64,000 nt of DNA from Cryptomeria japonica (taxonomy: Eukaryota > Streptophyta > Pinopsida > Cupressales > Cupressaceae), in the NCBI RefSeq assembly GCF_030272615.1, contig NC_081412.1, positions 698,098,656 through 698,162,655 of the forward strand, read 5' to 3'. Shown here one piece after another: positions 12,462 to 24,459 of this stretch. Every line of letters starts with the position of its first letter. Position 1 is the first letter of the stretch. A model generated the notes under the pieces. The model made no database searches. It saw only the letters and a program-made list of their open reading frames with translations, and was not told the DNA's origin. The position numbers and the translations under genes are program-made.

Positions 12462-15133
12462 ATGGCGACTAATAGTTCAATTTCATCCATTTCTTCTGGA
12501 GCTATCTTTCGAAGGGATATTTTGAGGCTTGATGGAACAAATTACACAATATGAAAGATTCAGATGGAGACTCATCTGAGATGTCTTGGCAAAGAGATTT
12601 GGGGGATCACATAGAATGGTGTCACACCTTATAATCCAAGATCTGGCAATCCTCCTCCAAAAAACCTGGACAAGGAGCTTGAGAATGATTGTAGAGAAAG
12701 AGAAGTCCTCTTGTGTGCACTTTTTGATCAGAAAATAATGAGATTAACTAACAAATTATTTCAAAAGGCTATATGGGATAAGTACGAGACTCTTAATGAG
12801 GTGACCCTACAGTGAAGATTACTAAACTTGATGGGTACGAGGTGAGAAATGAAAACCTGAAGATTGAAGAAGATGAAAGGATTATTGCATTCATGGAAAG
12901 GGTAAATGAGATCATTATGGGAATTCAATTTTGTGGTGGAACTCTGAGTGAAGATTAAATTGTTTCTAAAGTCCTGAGAGCCCTACCACCAGCTTACAAA
13001 ATGAAGGCTACTTGTATTAATGAGTTGAAAACAATGGCTAATACATCTGTCAACAGAGATACTTTGGTTTGGAAACTATATGTTTTTGAGCTTGAAGAAT
13101 TTGGACCTTCTAGAGCTGTGAAGTCTAAACCTTCTTTTCATGAATCCACATCTACAACCAGTAAGCAAGACTGGAAATCTTTATATGCAAAGGAATTAGA
13201 AGATATGAAGAGAGAAGATGATGAGTTTGAGAAACTTGAAGCACTATTTTCTAGAAGAGTGCCTAAAGGACCAGTAGGAAGTAAGTATGAAGGAAAAACA
13301 CCTTTTAAATGTTTTGCATGTAATAATATTGGTCATTTTTCATATAGATGTCCTTAAAGGAATTCAAGATTTGAAGAAAGAGATAGAAGATCATTTAAGC
13401 CTAACCCTGGATACTGGAACAAGTATAAGTACAAGAAAAACATAGATAAATCATGCTACATAGCGGATGAGGAAGGCATTATTGATTTTGATGATGAACC
13501 AATAGAAGAATCTGCTAGTGGTTTCGGCAATGGGAAGGAATGGGTGTTCCTAGCTATCAAAGAAGATGATCCAGAACTGGAAGAGAATGTACCTGAAGAG
13601 AAGGAACTTGCTGCTAAAATTGAAGACAAGGATGAATGGGTATTGATAGCAGTTGTTCACATCATATGACTGGAGATAAAGGGAAGTTTCTATCTTTGCA
13701 AGAATTTGATGGTGGTCTAGTTAGATTTAGAGATGACAAAGCATGTATGATCAAAGGAAAAGGAACTATATCACTGGATGGTAAGAACAATACTGACAAT
13801 GTTTATTATGTTGAAGGTTTAAGGCATAATATTTTGAGTGTAGGACAATTGGTAGATAAGGGATTTCAATTACAGTTCAAGGATGGAAAATGCAAAATCA
13901 TTAACAAAACTAGTTTGGAGATTGCAACCAGTACACAGACAAAAGGTAATATATTTGATTTGAATTATGGTGAGAAGACATGTTTGATTACACAAATTGA
14001 TGAGAGTTGGCTATGGCATAAAAGTTCATGTCATGTTAATTTTGATTGCATTATAAAGATCACTTCGACTAAGGCAGTTAGGGATATACCTAATATTATG
14101 AAGCACTATAATCCGGTATGTAAAGAATGTTAAATGGGTAAATAGGTCTAAACCTCTTTTAGGATTATACAAGATAAATCTAATGATGTTCTTGATCTTA
14201 TTCATACTGATTTGTGTGGCCCTTCTAGAGTTAAAAGTTTTCAAGGTGATAGATAATTCATGCTAATCATTAATGATTATTCTAGAATGACATGGGTTAC
14301 TTTTCTAAAGGAGAAATATGAAGCATTTTAAAAGTTTAAGATCTTTAAGGATAAAGTGGAAACTAAGATGGGATTGAAGATTAAATGTTTGAGGTTAGAT
14401 CATGGTGGAGAATTCTCATTCGGTGAGTTTAATAAATTTTGTGAGAAACATGGTATAAGAAGATAATTTTATGCTCCCCAGACACCTCAATAGAATGGAG
14501 TTGTGCAAAGGAAGAACAAAACTATCTTGGATGTTTTTATAACAATGATGATGGAAGCTAGTCTACCTTGTATCTACTAGAGAGAGAAGCAGTGAGCACA
14601 ACGGTTTATACATTCAACAAAGTATATATCAAAGGAGAAACTGGTAAGACACCTTATAAATTATGGTTTGGCAATACACCTATAGTTAAGTATTTCAGAA
14701 TTTTTGGTAGTAACTGTTATATCAGGAGAGACGATATCATTGGGAAATTTGATCCTAGATGTGATGAAGTCATATTTCTTGGTTATTATAATGAAAGTAA
14801 AGCATATAGATGTTATAACAAGATATTGCAGAGAATTGTGGAGAGTGCTAGTGTCAAAGTAGATGAGCTGAATAGAAGTCAAATTAGAATTTATGAGAAG
14901 GAATCGACAGTAGAAATGATTATATCTGAACTAGTAGCACATTTATTGAAACAAAATGTTGAACCAGTTACTCTGGTAGTATCAAAGAATTCTACAGTAA
15001 CTGAAGAAGAGGGAAGAGGAATAGAAAGTCAGAAGACTCTTAGGTATGTGAGATTGAATCACTCAGAAGATCAAATCATTGGGACAAGAGAAATGGAGTT
15101 ATGAGAAGAAGAAGACAAGAAACTAATGAGGTA
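12462..15133 (+). pseudogene. Copia element E: gag, protease and integrase (broken)
   Basis: Gag starts at ATG 12462 (MATNSSISSISSGAIFRR) and has several stops. It ends with an intact CCHC knuckle CFACNNIGHFSYRC at about 13307-13354. A one-base loss just before the protease breaks the frame, and the active-site DSG reads DSS (13645-13653). Integrase keeps the zinc-binding His pair (WHKSSCH) and CKEC, and the first catalytic Asp in HTDLCGP (about 14205). The second Asp is kept in LDHGGEF, but the catalytic Glu has become Gln (NGVVQRKN, CAA at 14506). The C-terminal integrase/linker continues as a 178-codon frame to 15104. The coding sense then stops at 15133, where solo LTR G is inserted, and resumes at 16528 with the next codons. 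Confidence 0.88.
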
Positions 15134-15138
15134 AGTTT

Positions 15139-16522
15139 TGATGGTATGATGAATCAATAGAGATCCGATCAACTACTGAAAGGGGAGGGGTGAATTTGTA
15201 GATGGAAAACTAACTAAACTTTTCACCAAACAAAAAAACAACCTCTCAAGTCAAACTCAGAACTTACTGGTTCAAACACTGAACTAACAAATGCAATATC
15301 ACTATCAAGTACATCGGTTGATTATCATAACAGAATAACAGTAAAACAACTCTGAAAAATCTCAAAACCTTCTAACCAAAACATCCAAATACTTTATTGA
15401 CAAAAGTAAAAGCACATTTCAGATTGTTGTCAGTCATCATATCATATCTAAGTGGATTTAGCAGTTAAGAAAATTAACCATAGCAAACATAACCACAAAA
15501 ACATTCACCACTTAACACAATGATTTTTGATGTGGAAACCCAAATGGGAAAAAACCACGATGGGGATGAATACCCACAAGTATTCCGAACTCTTTTGAAG
15601 TTCACCCTGTTAGGAGCCAAGCCTGTTAAAGCTTTAAAAAAAGTCTTGTGAAGAACTGATCTTATTAGGGACCATCCGGTTAAGGGATTGACTATAATGC
15701 CCTATTAGAAGCAATACCTTGTTAGGAGTAACCTCGATAGAGGATTTGAAATCAAAGTTAATGGATCACCTTTTTAGAGGATTTAGATAACACTAAGCCT
15801 GTTAGAGCTTACCCTATTAGGGGATTTGAGTGTTATAATTGTTAGAGAACAATAGGGGTTTGCTGATCTGGTGAATAGCACTACTCTGCTTGATCGGATC
15901 CTTTTCATGTTCCTATCTTCCTTTAAACATATTGTAGATACATCTCCTAGTTCGGCAACCAATCACTCTTAAATTCAACCAAAATTGCCATCTCTACAAC
16001 AAAACAACTCATCGACCTTATAAGAAAAACAACAAGTTAGTAACACATCACAAACCTAAGATCTCATAGAGATTACAAACAAATCAGTTCAATTATGACC
16101 ATTGGATTACATAGCAGTCATTACACATCATTCAAGACAACCTCGATTGCTCCTTGATCATCGCTTCATCGATCCCTATAACTCATCATGAGGTTTCCAC
16201 TTTATGTAATGTACTCTCTCATTCTCGATAAAACCATTATCCCTATGTGCCAAAAACCATTTGAAACTCTTCTCATACAACATGCATACATGACATAATC
16301 ATTACCATTCATCATTTGATCATAAACCAATACAATCGATTAACCAAGCTCCATCAGTTAGGGTTACCGGTTGATCTCGTTTCTTCTCAAGTAATACCGG
16401 TTTCTTTTACTAGCTCACCTACCGGTTGCAAAACAACATTATTACAACATCATTACCATTCACCATTGACATCAATGACAACAGAATAGTTCATCAATGC
16501 AATCTTCATGCAAATGCCAACA
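15139..16522 (-). mobile_element. Solo LTR G (minus) inserted in element E pol
   Basis: On the minus strand this 1384-bp segment runs TGTTGG...CCATCA, i.e. TG...CA with matching inverted ends. It is flanked by AGTTT (15134-15138) and TGTTT (16523-16527), a five-base target duplication with one mismatch. Removing it rejoins E's pol frame (...NEEV then CLISQVE...). No internal region, primer site or second LTR is present, so it is a solo LTR from recombination. It has the poly-C/AAAGGGGAGGGG U5 motif (15178-15190) and the conserved U5 box near 15540 common to the E, F and A LTRs, so it is a relative. Confidence 0.88.
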
Positions 16523-16527
16523 TGTTT

Positions 16528-18068
16528 AATTTCACAAGTTGAACTGGTATCAATAATTGAGGCATGTAAAGATGAATATTGGTTGAAAGCTATGGAAGAG
16601 TAATTAGATCAGATTGAGATTAATAACACATGGACCTTGGTTCCCTGACCTAAAAATAAAAATGTTATTGGAACTAAATGGGTTTTGAATAAATTAAATG
16701 AGGATGGTCAAATTATAAGGAATAAGGCTAGATTGGTTTGTAAAAGATATTCTCGAAAGGAAGGAATTGATTATGGAGAGACTTTTGCACCTGTAGCTAG
16801 GATTGAAGCTATAAGATTATGTCTTGCCTATGCTGCTTATAAAAAGTACAAGGTTTATCAAATGGATGTTAAATGTGCATTTTTGAATGGGGATCTTGAT
16901 GAGGAGTTTATATTGAGCAACCTGATGGTTTTTCACTGTTAGAAGATACAAATATAGTTTGCAGGTTAAGGAAAGCTTTATATGGATTGAAATAAGCACC
17001 TAGAGCTTGGTATGCAAGGTTGGATAAAAATCTTTTGAAGCTTGGTTTTACTAAGGGCAGTGCTGACAGTAATTTATATTATAAGATCACTATGATGATA
17101 TATTGATTATTGAAGTATTTGTTGATGACATTATTTTTGGAGGTGAAGATAAGTTATGCATAAAATTTTCTAAAAATATGGAGAAAGAATTTGAGATGTC
17201 TAAGATTGGTGAGATGAATTTTTTCTTAGGTTTGCAGATTACTCAAACTAAAAAAGGTATTTTCATCTGTCAAATTAAATATGCTAAGGAATTGTTGAAG
17301 AAATTTGGTATGGGAGATTCTAAACCGGTAAGTACTCCTATGGTTACAAGTGAGAAATTGACAAGAAAAGATGTTTCTGGACCGATAAATCCTACAAGAT
17401 AAAAATATATGATTGGAGGTCTTCTTTATTTCACTCAGACTAGGCCTAACATTATGAATGTTTGTATTGTTTCAAGATTTTAGAGTGATCCTAGAGAAAA
17501 TCATGAGATTATGGTGAAAAGGATTTTTAGATACTTGCAAGGTACATCAGAATATGGCTTGTGGTACCCTAAGGATGATAACTTTACTTTGTGTGCATAT
17601 ACAAATGTTGACTGGGCTGGTGATTTTGATGACCAGAAAAGTAGTTCCAGTGGAGCTTTCTTTCTTGGAAAGAAGTTGGTTTCATGGATTAGAAAGAAAC
17701 AGTCATGTACTTCTTTATCTATTGCAGAAGTTGAGTATGTTGTTGTTGCTACTAAATGTACACACGTCCTATGGATGAAGAAAATGTTGAAGGATATAAA
17801 GGTGGATTGTGATGCACCAGTAGCTATTCGTTGTGATAACTCTATTGCTATTGATATATCAAAGAATCTGGTATTTCATTCTAAAACAAAGCACATATCT
17901 ATCAAGTATAGCTTTTTGAAGGAAAAGGTCGAAGAAAATGAAGTTAGAATGGTTTATGTGAACACTAAAGAGTAGATTGCAGATACTTTCACTAAACCTT
18001 TGCCCAAGGAATCATTTGAGTACCTGAGAGACAAATTGGGATTTTCTACCCCTCTGGTAGAGACTTGA
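16528..18068 (+). pseudogene. Copia element E: reverse transcriptase and RNase H (broken)
   Basis: The RT N-terminal signature [18 protein letters not shown] and [11 protein letters not shown] (16730-16815), the [13 protein letters not shown] box and the FVDDIIFGG active site (both catalytic Asp present, near 17120) are all visible. RNase H follows at 17511-17975 with DWAGD, AEVEYV and CDNSIAI, ending in the typical ...ADTFTKPLPKE...LRDKLGF tail at about 18065. Stops at 16600, 16648, 16940, 16993, 17401, 17482 and 17973, plus small frameshifts, separate the pieces. It uses the initiator-Met primer site at 12404 and the polypurine tract at 18408. Confidence 0.9.
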
Positions 18069-18407
18069 TTGATGCGGTTTGGCATTAGTCTGGCATGCAT
18101 TATCAGAGATACTATTCATTATGGCACAGATGTGGGATGCTACTGCTTAGGGGGAGTAGTCAGCTTTGTGATTCAGTGGTTTATATTTTTGCTTTGGTAT
18201 TTTTGTCAGATTTCTAGCATTGATGTCAAAGGGGAGAGATATTGATTTGAAAAGGACAAAGAAAGAAAAAGAAAAAATCAAAGGGGGAGAGATATTGGCA
18301 TTCAGAGCTGGATGCGGGAGATTGTTGGTCGTCTTCCATTGGGTAGACTTGTTTGGCATTTCTTGGTACTTAGATGTTTTTCACATCTAGTGTTTCCATC
18401 ATTGCCC

Positions 18408-18418
18408 AAGGGGGAGAT
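18408..18418 (+). other. Polypurine tract of element E
   Basis: AAGGGGGAGAT lies immediately before the right LTR start (TGTTAGCC at 18419). This is the expected plus-strand priming site of an LTR retrotransposon. Confidence 0.85.
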
Positions 18419-20650
18419 TGTTAGCCATTTGGTGGAATTGATTATGTGTTGCATTCATTTTTTGTCATGGATGCCAACACTAGATATTTGGATGCTTTAC
18501 CGACACCCTTCTGGTCCCAGTAGGTTGAGTGGTTTCTTATTGATTTGGACCCGACATGATCTAGTAGGCTCTAGTATAGTTTGGTGATGGAATTGGCTTG
18601 TTAATGATACTCATACTCATATTTGGTTAGCTTGTTTTGGTCTGGTGATCGGATGCTATCCTACTTGCTTAGAAGCTTGGTTTCTGGTTTCGGCGAGGGT
18701 TTAATTGACAAAGATTTTGATGAAGATCTTTGATGAATTGCATAATTGGTGTTGGTACAACTTCTGGTGGATTTTTAGAATTTTGTTGGTGATCATGTTC
18801 GAGACTTCACAAATGGAGATCATTGTTGTAGCGTGTGGACCTATACTAGGTCCTCGTTGATCTAGGTTATGGACTAACTTTAATGTAACATGTGGATTGG
18901 ACCTCTTGATGTGTTTCTAGGATGTCTTATGTGTTGGATATTATTTGTTTTGTCTAAGGCAGACATGGTTTGTAATTATGTAATTGGTTTATGTTGGTGT
19001 AAATAATTATTCATCATGGATATTATTACACTTACTTAAGTTTACTTAGGATAATGCATTTCATAGTAGTTTGGGTATGAGACACTTGGGTGTTTGTGCC
19101 ACATTGGGATAGTGTGTGTAGGAGAAATTCCACCTTTTATGGTGTTGATCTTGTTGTTACACTCCACTCTTGTTGTTACACTCCACATTTAGTGGGTGAT
19201 CCACCTCATGTGGACTATTATATTATTTCTCCTACCTACCCACACCTATTTCCTACCTACCCTTGTTTCTTATTGAGCCACATGTCATGATTGTGTGCTC
19301 ACATATCCCTAGCCTTGCCTATATAAGAAAGCTCATCTACATTGTATGTAACTATGTAATTGATTATTGATCATTTTCTATTGATGAGAATACATTTTAT
19401 TCTTGTCCCATATTATGTCTCTACTTTGTACATTTCATTGAGCTCTTGATCTTGGCAAAATCTCACATGGTATCAGAGCCATTGGGGCTTCATTGATTCA
19501 TCTTGAAGAGGCATTATTGCGATGTCAAGAGGCAGATCTAAGGAGCAGCATCTTTTGGAGACGTCCTAGACTAGATCCGACCTCGCCATTGCGTCCAAAA
19601 GGCCGTTTCCATGAATTTTGGTTATAAAGTCGGCCTATTTTGGTGAGAAAAATCTTTTCTCCAATTTTGCTAGTATTGTATGGATTTCGAAAAAAAATTA
19701 TTATTTTTCAAAAAAAAAAAAATTGTTTTTTTGAAATATTTTTTCAAAAATCAAAAATTGAAAAAAAAAAATCGAAAAAATTGAAAAGTCAAAAAAAAAT
19801 AAAAAAAATAAAAATTTTTTTGGGGGGTCTACAGATCAACTCATGTGGACTATTATATTATTTCTCCTACCTACCCACACCTATTTCCTACCTACCCTTG
19901 TTTCTTATTGAGCCACATGTCATGTTTGTGTGCTCACATATCCCTAGCCTTGCCTATATAAGCAAGCTCATCTACATTGTATGTAACTATGTAATTGATT
20001 ATTGATCATTTTCTATTGATGAGAATACAGTTTATTCTTGTCCCATAATATGTCTCTATTTTGTACATTTCATTGAGCTCTTGGAGGGTTTGTATATATA
20101 GATGTAAGATCTCATTGTAGATCATCATTGTTATGTTAGAGGTCATGGTCAAGGAATGTAATGTGCAAATAATTTAATATCATTTCAGGTACAGGATTTG
20201 GTCGATCATTGGAGATTGAATTGGGTTTATGTAAGAGGGTTTACTTCTCTGGTATTGAGCTTAACCGAAACTATACTTAGGCATAGGAGATGCTATCTTT
20301 TGCAATGCAACACTTCTCCAGATTGTAGTATGGATTTCTATGTAGTCAGTGAGGCTCCTTTTGTGATGAGCAATGTGCTCTAGGCTATTATCTTTTCTGC
20401 AAGTGTAGGTCCCTCAATTGTAATCCACATACTTACTGCAGAAGTATTATCTGACTATGGGTATGCTTCCCACCGTGGTTTTTCCCTTTACCGGGTTTTC
20501 CACATACAAATCTTGGTGTCATGTGGATGACATTTATTCTGTGATTATTGTTTATGCTTAATTGGTTTAACTTCTATTACGGTATTAATGTTTTGGGTTC
20601 CCATCTTAAAGTTTAAATTGCTAATAGTTTTGGTAAACTGTGATAACTGA
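18419..20650 (+). mobile_element. Right LTR of element E, split by element F and 3'-truncated
   Basis: The LTR starts TGTTAGCCATTTGG at 18419 and follows the left LTR to 18991. It is interrupted by element F, resumes at about 20084 (GGGTTTGTATATATAG), and stops at about 20650 after GTGATAACTGA. The last 60-80 bp of the LTR (poly-C tract to TAACA) are missing. The first half of A's integrase, which should lie next to it, is also missing. A deletion therefore removed E's end, its target duplication and part of A. Confidence 0.85.
18992..20083 (+). mobile_element. Small LTR element F nested in E's right LTR
   Basis: A 476-bp LTR (18992-19467) begins TGTTGGTGTAAATAA and ends ...AATCTCACA. It is followed at once by TGGTATCAGAGCC, a perfect initiator-Met type primer site (19468). 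The internal part is only about 370 bp: the start of a gag-like frame (ATG 19521, MSRGRSKEQ...) that quickly meets a stop, then a 130-bp run of A-rich DNA (19690-19820). A 5'-truncated second LTR copy (from CTCATGTGGACTATT, about 19837, to about 20083) follows. It could be a deleted copia element or a TRIM-like non-autonomous one; the gag start favours deletion. Confidence 0.82.
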
Positions 20651-22111
20651 ACTACTTCCTTTGTTTTCTTTTACATAATAGACATTACCATTTGTTCTTA
20701 TACCTTCTTCAACTAACCTTCTCGAACCTCTTTTTCTAATCTCACATCTAGACACATGAAATATGAGCTTGTAGACTTTATTGCACATCTAACTCACACT
20801 CAAAAGTATCAAACCTTTAACATAATAAACATCATGTATGTCTTATGCTTACCATCAATGGATATGGTTCCTTTACCACAAATAGGTGAACCCTCCTCAC
20901 TAGCAAACTTCATTGATCCACCATCATTTTTTTCTCAATCTATGAACTTCCTTTTGTCACCTATCATTTGATTTGAGCATCCAGAATCAATTATCCAAGC
21001 TTTAGGTTCCACTTTTGTATGCAGTACAGTCTTCATAGTCATTTGTCTTTCATGGTTCTTCTCGTCATGCAAAGTACTGAACCTTTCATAGTTCTTTTCT
21101 TCTATGACCAAAACTAATGATATATCATTTGAATCATCATGATCTTCTTAGATAGATATTCATTGAACAAAACATATTTTTATGATTATCTCTATCATCT
21201 ATTATTTTGTTTTTGTCACCTCTTCTATACTTATCCTTTCGCATTATCATAATCCAATCTCTTATAGTTATCTTCATTGAAAGTACATCTAGCAGCATAA
21301 TGGCCAATTTTTCCATAGTTAAAATATTTGAAGGGGACCTTACCTTTGTACTTTTTGGATCATTTCTTTAGTCTCCTCACAAAGTTTGCTTCAATATCAT
21401 CCAAATCATTGATTATTTTGGGTACATCTTCAATCTGGGTGGGTTTTAATGCAACTTATTTCTTGACATTGTGCAAATCCTCAAACTTTGATATCTCAAA
21501 GGCAGAGAGTAGTCCATAGAGCTAATCTAAGGTATATGTATCCATGTTATGGATTTCTTCAATAGCATACAGTTTAGGTTTATAAGATCTAGGAAGTGTC
21601 CTCATTACTTTTCTCATAAATGAATTTTCTTTCAATTGTCTGCCAATACCTCTAATTACATTTATTGTCTCATTCACTCAATGTAGTTAACCTTCAATTT
21701 TTTCATCTTCAGACATCTTTAGTGTTTCAAAACTATACTTTAGATTTTGTATCTTGACTTGCTTGGCCTTCTAATCTCCTTCATAAATGTTGCTCAACTT
21801 ATCTGAAATTTCCTTTGCAATTTTGCATCCCATGACCTTCAAGAACTCTGAGTCACTCAAACTACTAACAATTATATTGCTTGTATTGGCATTATTTTCA
21901 CGACTCTTCACCTCATCCAGAGTATAAGGACCACCAATTGGATCAATATAACCAGTTTTAATAATATCACATATTCCATTTGGCAAAGAATTCAAATGAT
22001 ATTCCTTCTGCGCCTTCCAAGAAAAATAATTTGTGCTATCAAATCTTGGTGATTTGAGACTAATCTCCTATGTCATCCCAAACCTTCCTCAAGTAATTAA
22101 TCTTATCTTAG
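20651..22111 (-). pseudogene. Copia element A: gag and protease (broken)
   Basis: On the minus strand the order is gag and then protease. Gag includes MNSLPNGICDIIKTGYI (21995 on) and a nucleocapsid knuckle near 21335-21285. The first two Cys positions of the knuckle both read Tyr (YFNYGKIGHYAARC), so zinc binding is lost. The protease active site DSG is at 20989-20981 (AWIIDSGCSNQM). The frame carries many stops. Coding sense fades at 20651, where element E intervenes, and the integrase continues at 11195. The reading direction and lineage match the gag of element B at 6 kb. Confidence 0.82.
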
Positions 22112-22134
22112 AGGAGCCTCACTCTAATACCAAT
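22112..22134 (-). other. Primer-binding site of element A
   Basis: The minus strand reads ATTGGTATTAGAGTGAGGC directly after the LTR end (TTCAACA). It is one base off the TGGTATCAGAG initiator-Met primer consensus. Confidence 0.8.
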
Positions 22135-23441
22135 TGTTGAACACACCATAGGATTCAAAGGAGGGGGGTTAATTAGTCCAGACCTTAAACAAATTTATCT
22201 TTAAGCCCTTAAACTTCAAACCACAATTATCTTACCTCTGCAATAATGAAGCACAAAGCACAATACACAATACACAAGAGAATACTATATTTATGTGGAA
22301 AAACCTAAGAAGGGAAAAACCATGGTGAGAACCACACTCATAATATGAATAATTGATTACAATATGTTAGTCTCAAGGCCAAGGAAGCTCACTACTCCTG
22401 ATTTGGACTTGCAGGACTAAGGTGCACAACCTTAGTGCGAGATACAATGGAAGATACAAATTTGTACAAGCTGCCAAAAGGACACATTGTCTCCTAGCAG
22501 GTACAGGGAAATGATGAATAGAAATGAGCAAGATCTCTTGATCATGAAACTGCCCTTGAACCACTGTGTCAAGCAAACAATATCATGGATATCACATGAC
22601 TCATGCATTCTTTATCTCAAAACTTTATCACACTAAAGAATATGATCATCAAATCTCATCACAAACTAAAATTCACACTTCTTCTTCTCCATATATGCTT
22701 GCAAATCATTCACAATCAATCCACACCAATCCATGTCAATGCATGCATCAATTGACACATCCAAACACCTTTGTATGCTATCTTATTCATTCAAACCCTC
22801 AACTACATCGGCCATAGATAAAATATACATAAATTATACAAGATTGGTCACCAATAAACAACTACACCAAATGTGTTCCACCCCAAGAGATAAAAGGGAT
22901 CAAAACATGTCACAACAAGTCTTCCAAATTTGATTCTAATGGAACTCACACACTAACACATCCTCCAGAGTTGGCATCAAATGTAACATGTAGATAACCA
23001 ATAAGCACGTAAACCAATTAGCCCAAAAACATCACCCAATGCAAATTACTTAATGTGGATTTTTACACGCCACAATAAGATGCATAACAACACTCTAACT
23101 CAACCTCCAATATATATTCAGACCAAAAGAATGATCCAAATAAGATAAACCACTTGAGTCAACTAGCAACCAACACAACTATCCACATCAAACAACAAAA
23201 CTTCACTTGTCGAGAAAACCAACACATGAAATCTAAATTGGAACATTAGACAAAGTACATGAGCATGTCCTTAAAGCCACAAGACAATAACTAACACTAC
23301 AAAGAAATGTAGGGCATTCTTCAAACTAGTCCTGATAGATAGCTTCACTATTAGCAAACAACAATAATCAACTTCAATATTTGATCAACTGAGGACTTGA
23401 AAATGTGATAGCTCAACATCCACAAAACATAGACATTAATT

Positions 23442-23872
23442 GTTGAAATGTGGTGACTGATCAGCAAAGTACTATACACTCAGCATGTATCCTCATCGGG
23501 GTTCGAGGCCGAGTCGGGGTCCGTTTAGGGGTTCGGGGGCGACAGCGCCCAAGAAAAAAAAATTTTGCCATTTTTTTCGTTGATGAAAACTGACATTGTA
23601 ATAAAACCCTAAAAAGGCCGACTTTGTTTTTGCCCTAAAAATGCATGTTATAAGCAGTTGGGATGCTTAAGGCATTGTAAGGTTGATGTATTGTTTTTGC
23701 TGGATAATAAGAAAGATTGGACGGTTGTGTATGGTGGACGTAACCCATTCGGGGTGAACCACATTAAATCTTTGTGTTATCTGTGTCCTATTTTATTTCT
23801 TTATCTTTTGTATTTAAATCTGCATATAATTGTTAGTTCATATTTGCTTCGGATCTGCTTGAAACCCTAACA
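23442..23872 (+). mobile_element. Left LTR of element C
   Basis: A 431-bp LTR running TGTTGAAATGTGG to GAAACCCTAACA. It contains an unusual GC-rich patch at 23496-23550 and a conserved R/U5 part (GACATTGTAATAAAACCC, GGCCGACTTTG). The latter is repeated at 39530-39811. Confidence 0.9.
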
Positions 23873-23873
23873 A

Positions 23874-23889
23874 TTGGTATCAGAGCAAC
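23874..23889 (+). other. Primer-binding site of element C
   Basis: TTGGTATCAGAGCAAC begins one base after the LTR end at 23872. It is a full match to the copia initiator-Met primer site. Confidence 0.9.
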
Positions 23890-23932
23890 GTTTTCTGTAA
23901 ATTGGCAGGACTTTCAGATTTGAGTGGGAGCA

Positions 23933-24459
23933 ATGGAGGATTCCAAATTCAAGGTCGAAAAGTTTAATGGCCAGAATTATCAATTATGAAAAATGCAGAT
24001 GGAGGATTACCTGTATCAAAAGGATTTGTGGTGGCCATTGGAAGGAAAGGCAAAGAAATCAACCACAATATCAGATGAAGAGTGGGACATTTTAGATAGA
24101 AAGGCACTGGGATCCATTCAATTGTGCCTTGCGTCATCTGTAGCATTCAATATAACAGAAGCAAAAATGACTGTAGATTTGAAGGCAACATTGGCTAAGT
24201 TGTATGAGAAACCCTCGACTTCGAATAAGGTATTTCTTATGAAGCGTTTGTTTAATTTGAAAATGAGTGAGGGAGGATCTATAGTGGAGCACTTAAATGA
24301 ATTTAATACAATTACCAGTCAATTGTCTTCGATAAAAATTACCTTTGCAGAAGAGGTTAGGGCTCTCTTGATTTTATGTTCTTTGCCAGAAAGCTACAAT
24401 AGCTTGGTTATGGCTATAAGTAACTCTATCTCTGGTAAAAATACTTTGGTATTTGATGA
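23933..24459 (+). pseudogene. Copia element C gag, N-terminal half (cut by element D)
   Basis: ATG 23933 opens MEDSKFKVEKFNGQNYQL, followed by a stop where a conserved Trp codon is expected (TGA at 23987). From 23993 it is open. It is a copia-type Gag (DUF4219/UBN2-like) with the KMQMEDYL segment and LAKLYEKPS.SNKVFLMKRLFNLKM, then FNTITSQLSS and LILCSLPESYNSLVM. The frame runs into the LTR of D at 24460, within the target site GATGA. It continues without loss at 36175, so the host frame was otherwise intact when D landed. Confidence 0.9.

Noticed and set aside
15139-16522. Complete element instead of solo LTR
   Set aside because: No primer site, interior or second LTR lies between the TG...CA ends; a single LTR plus target duplication explains it.
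19640-20005. 121-codon plus-strand frame
   Set aside because: Lys/Ile/Phe-rich product of an A-rich tract and LTR2 of element F.
22566-22933. Two overlapping His/Ser-rich plus-strand frames
   Set aside because: They lie within the LTR of element A and have no family match.
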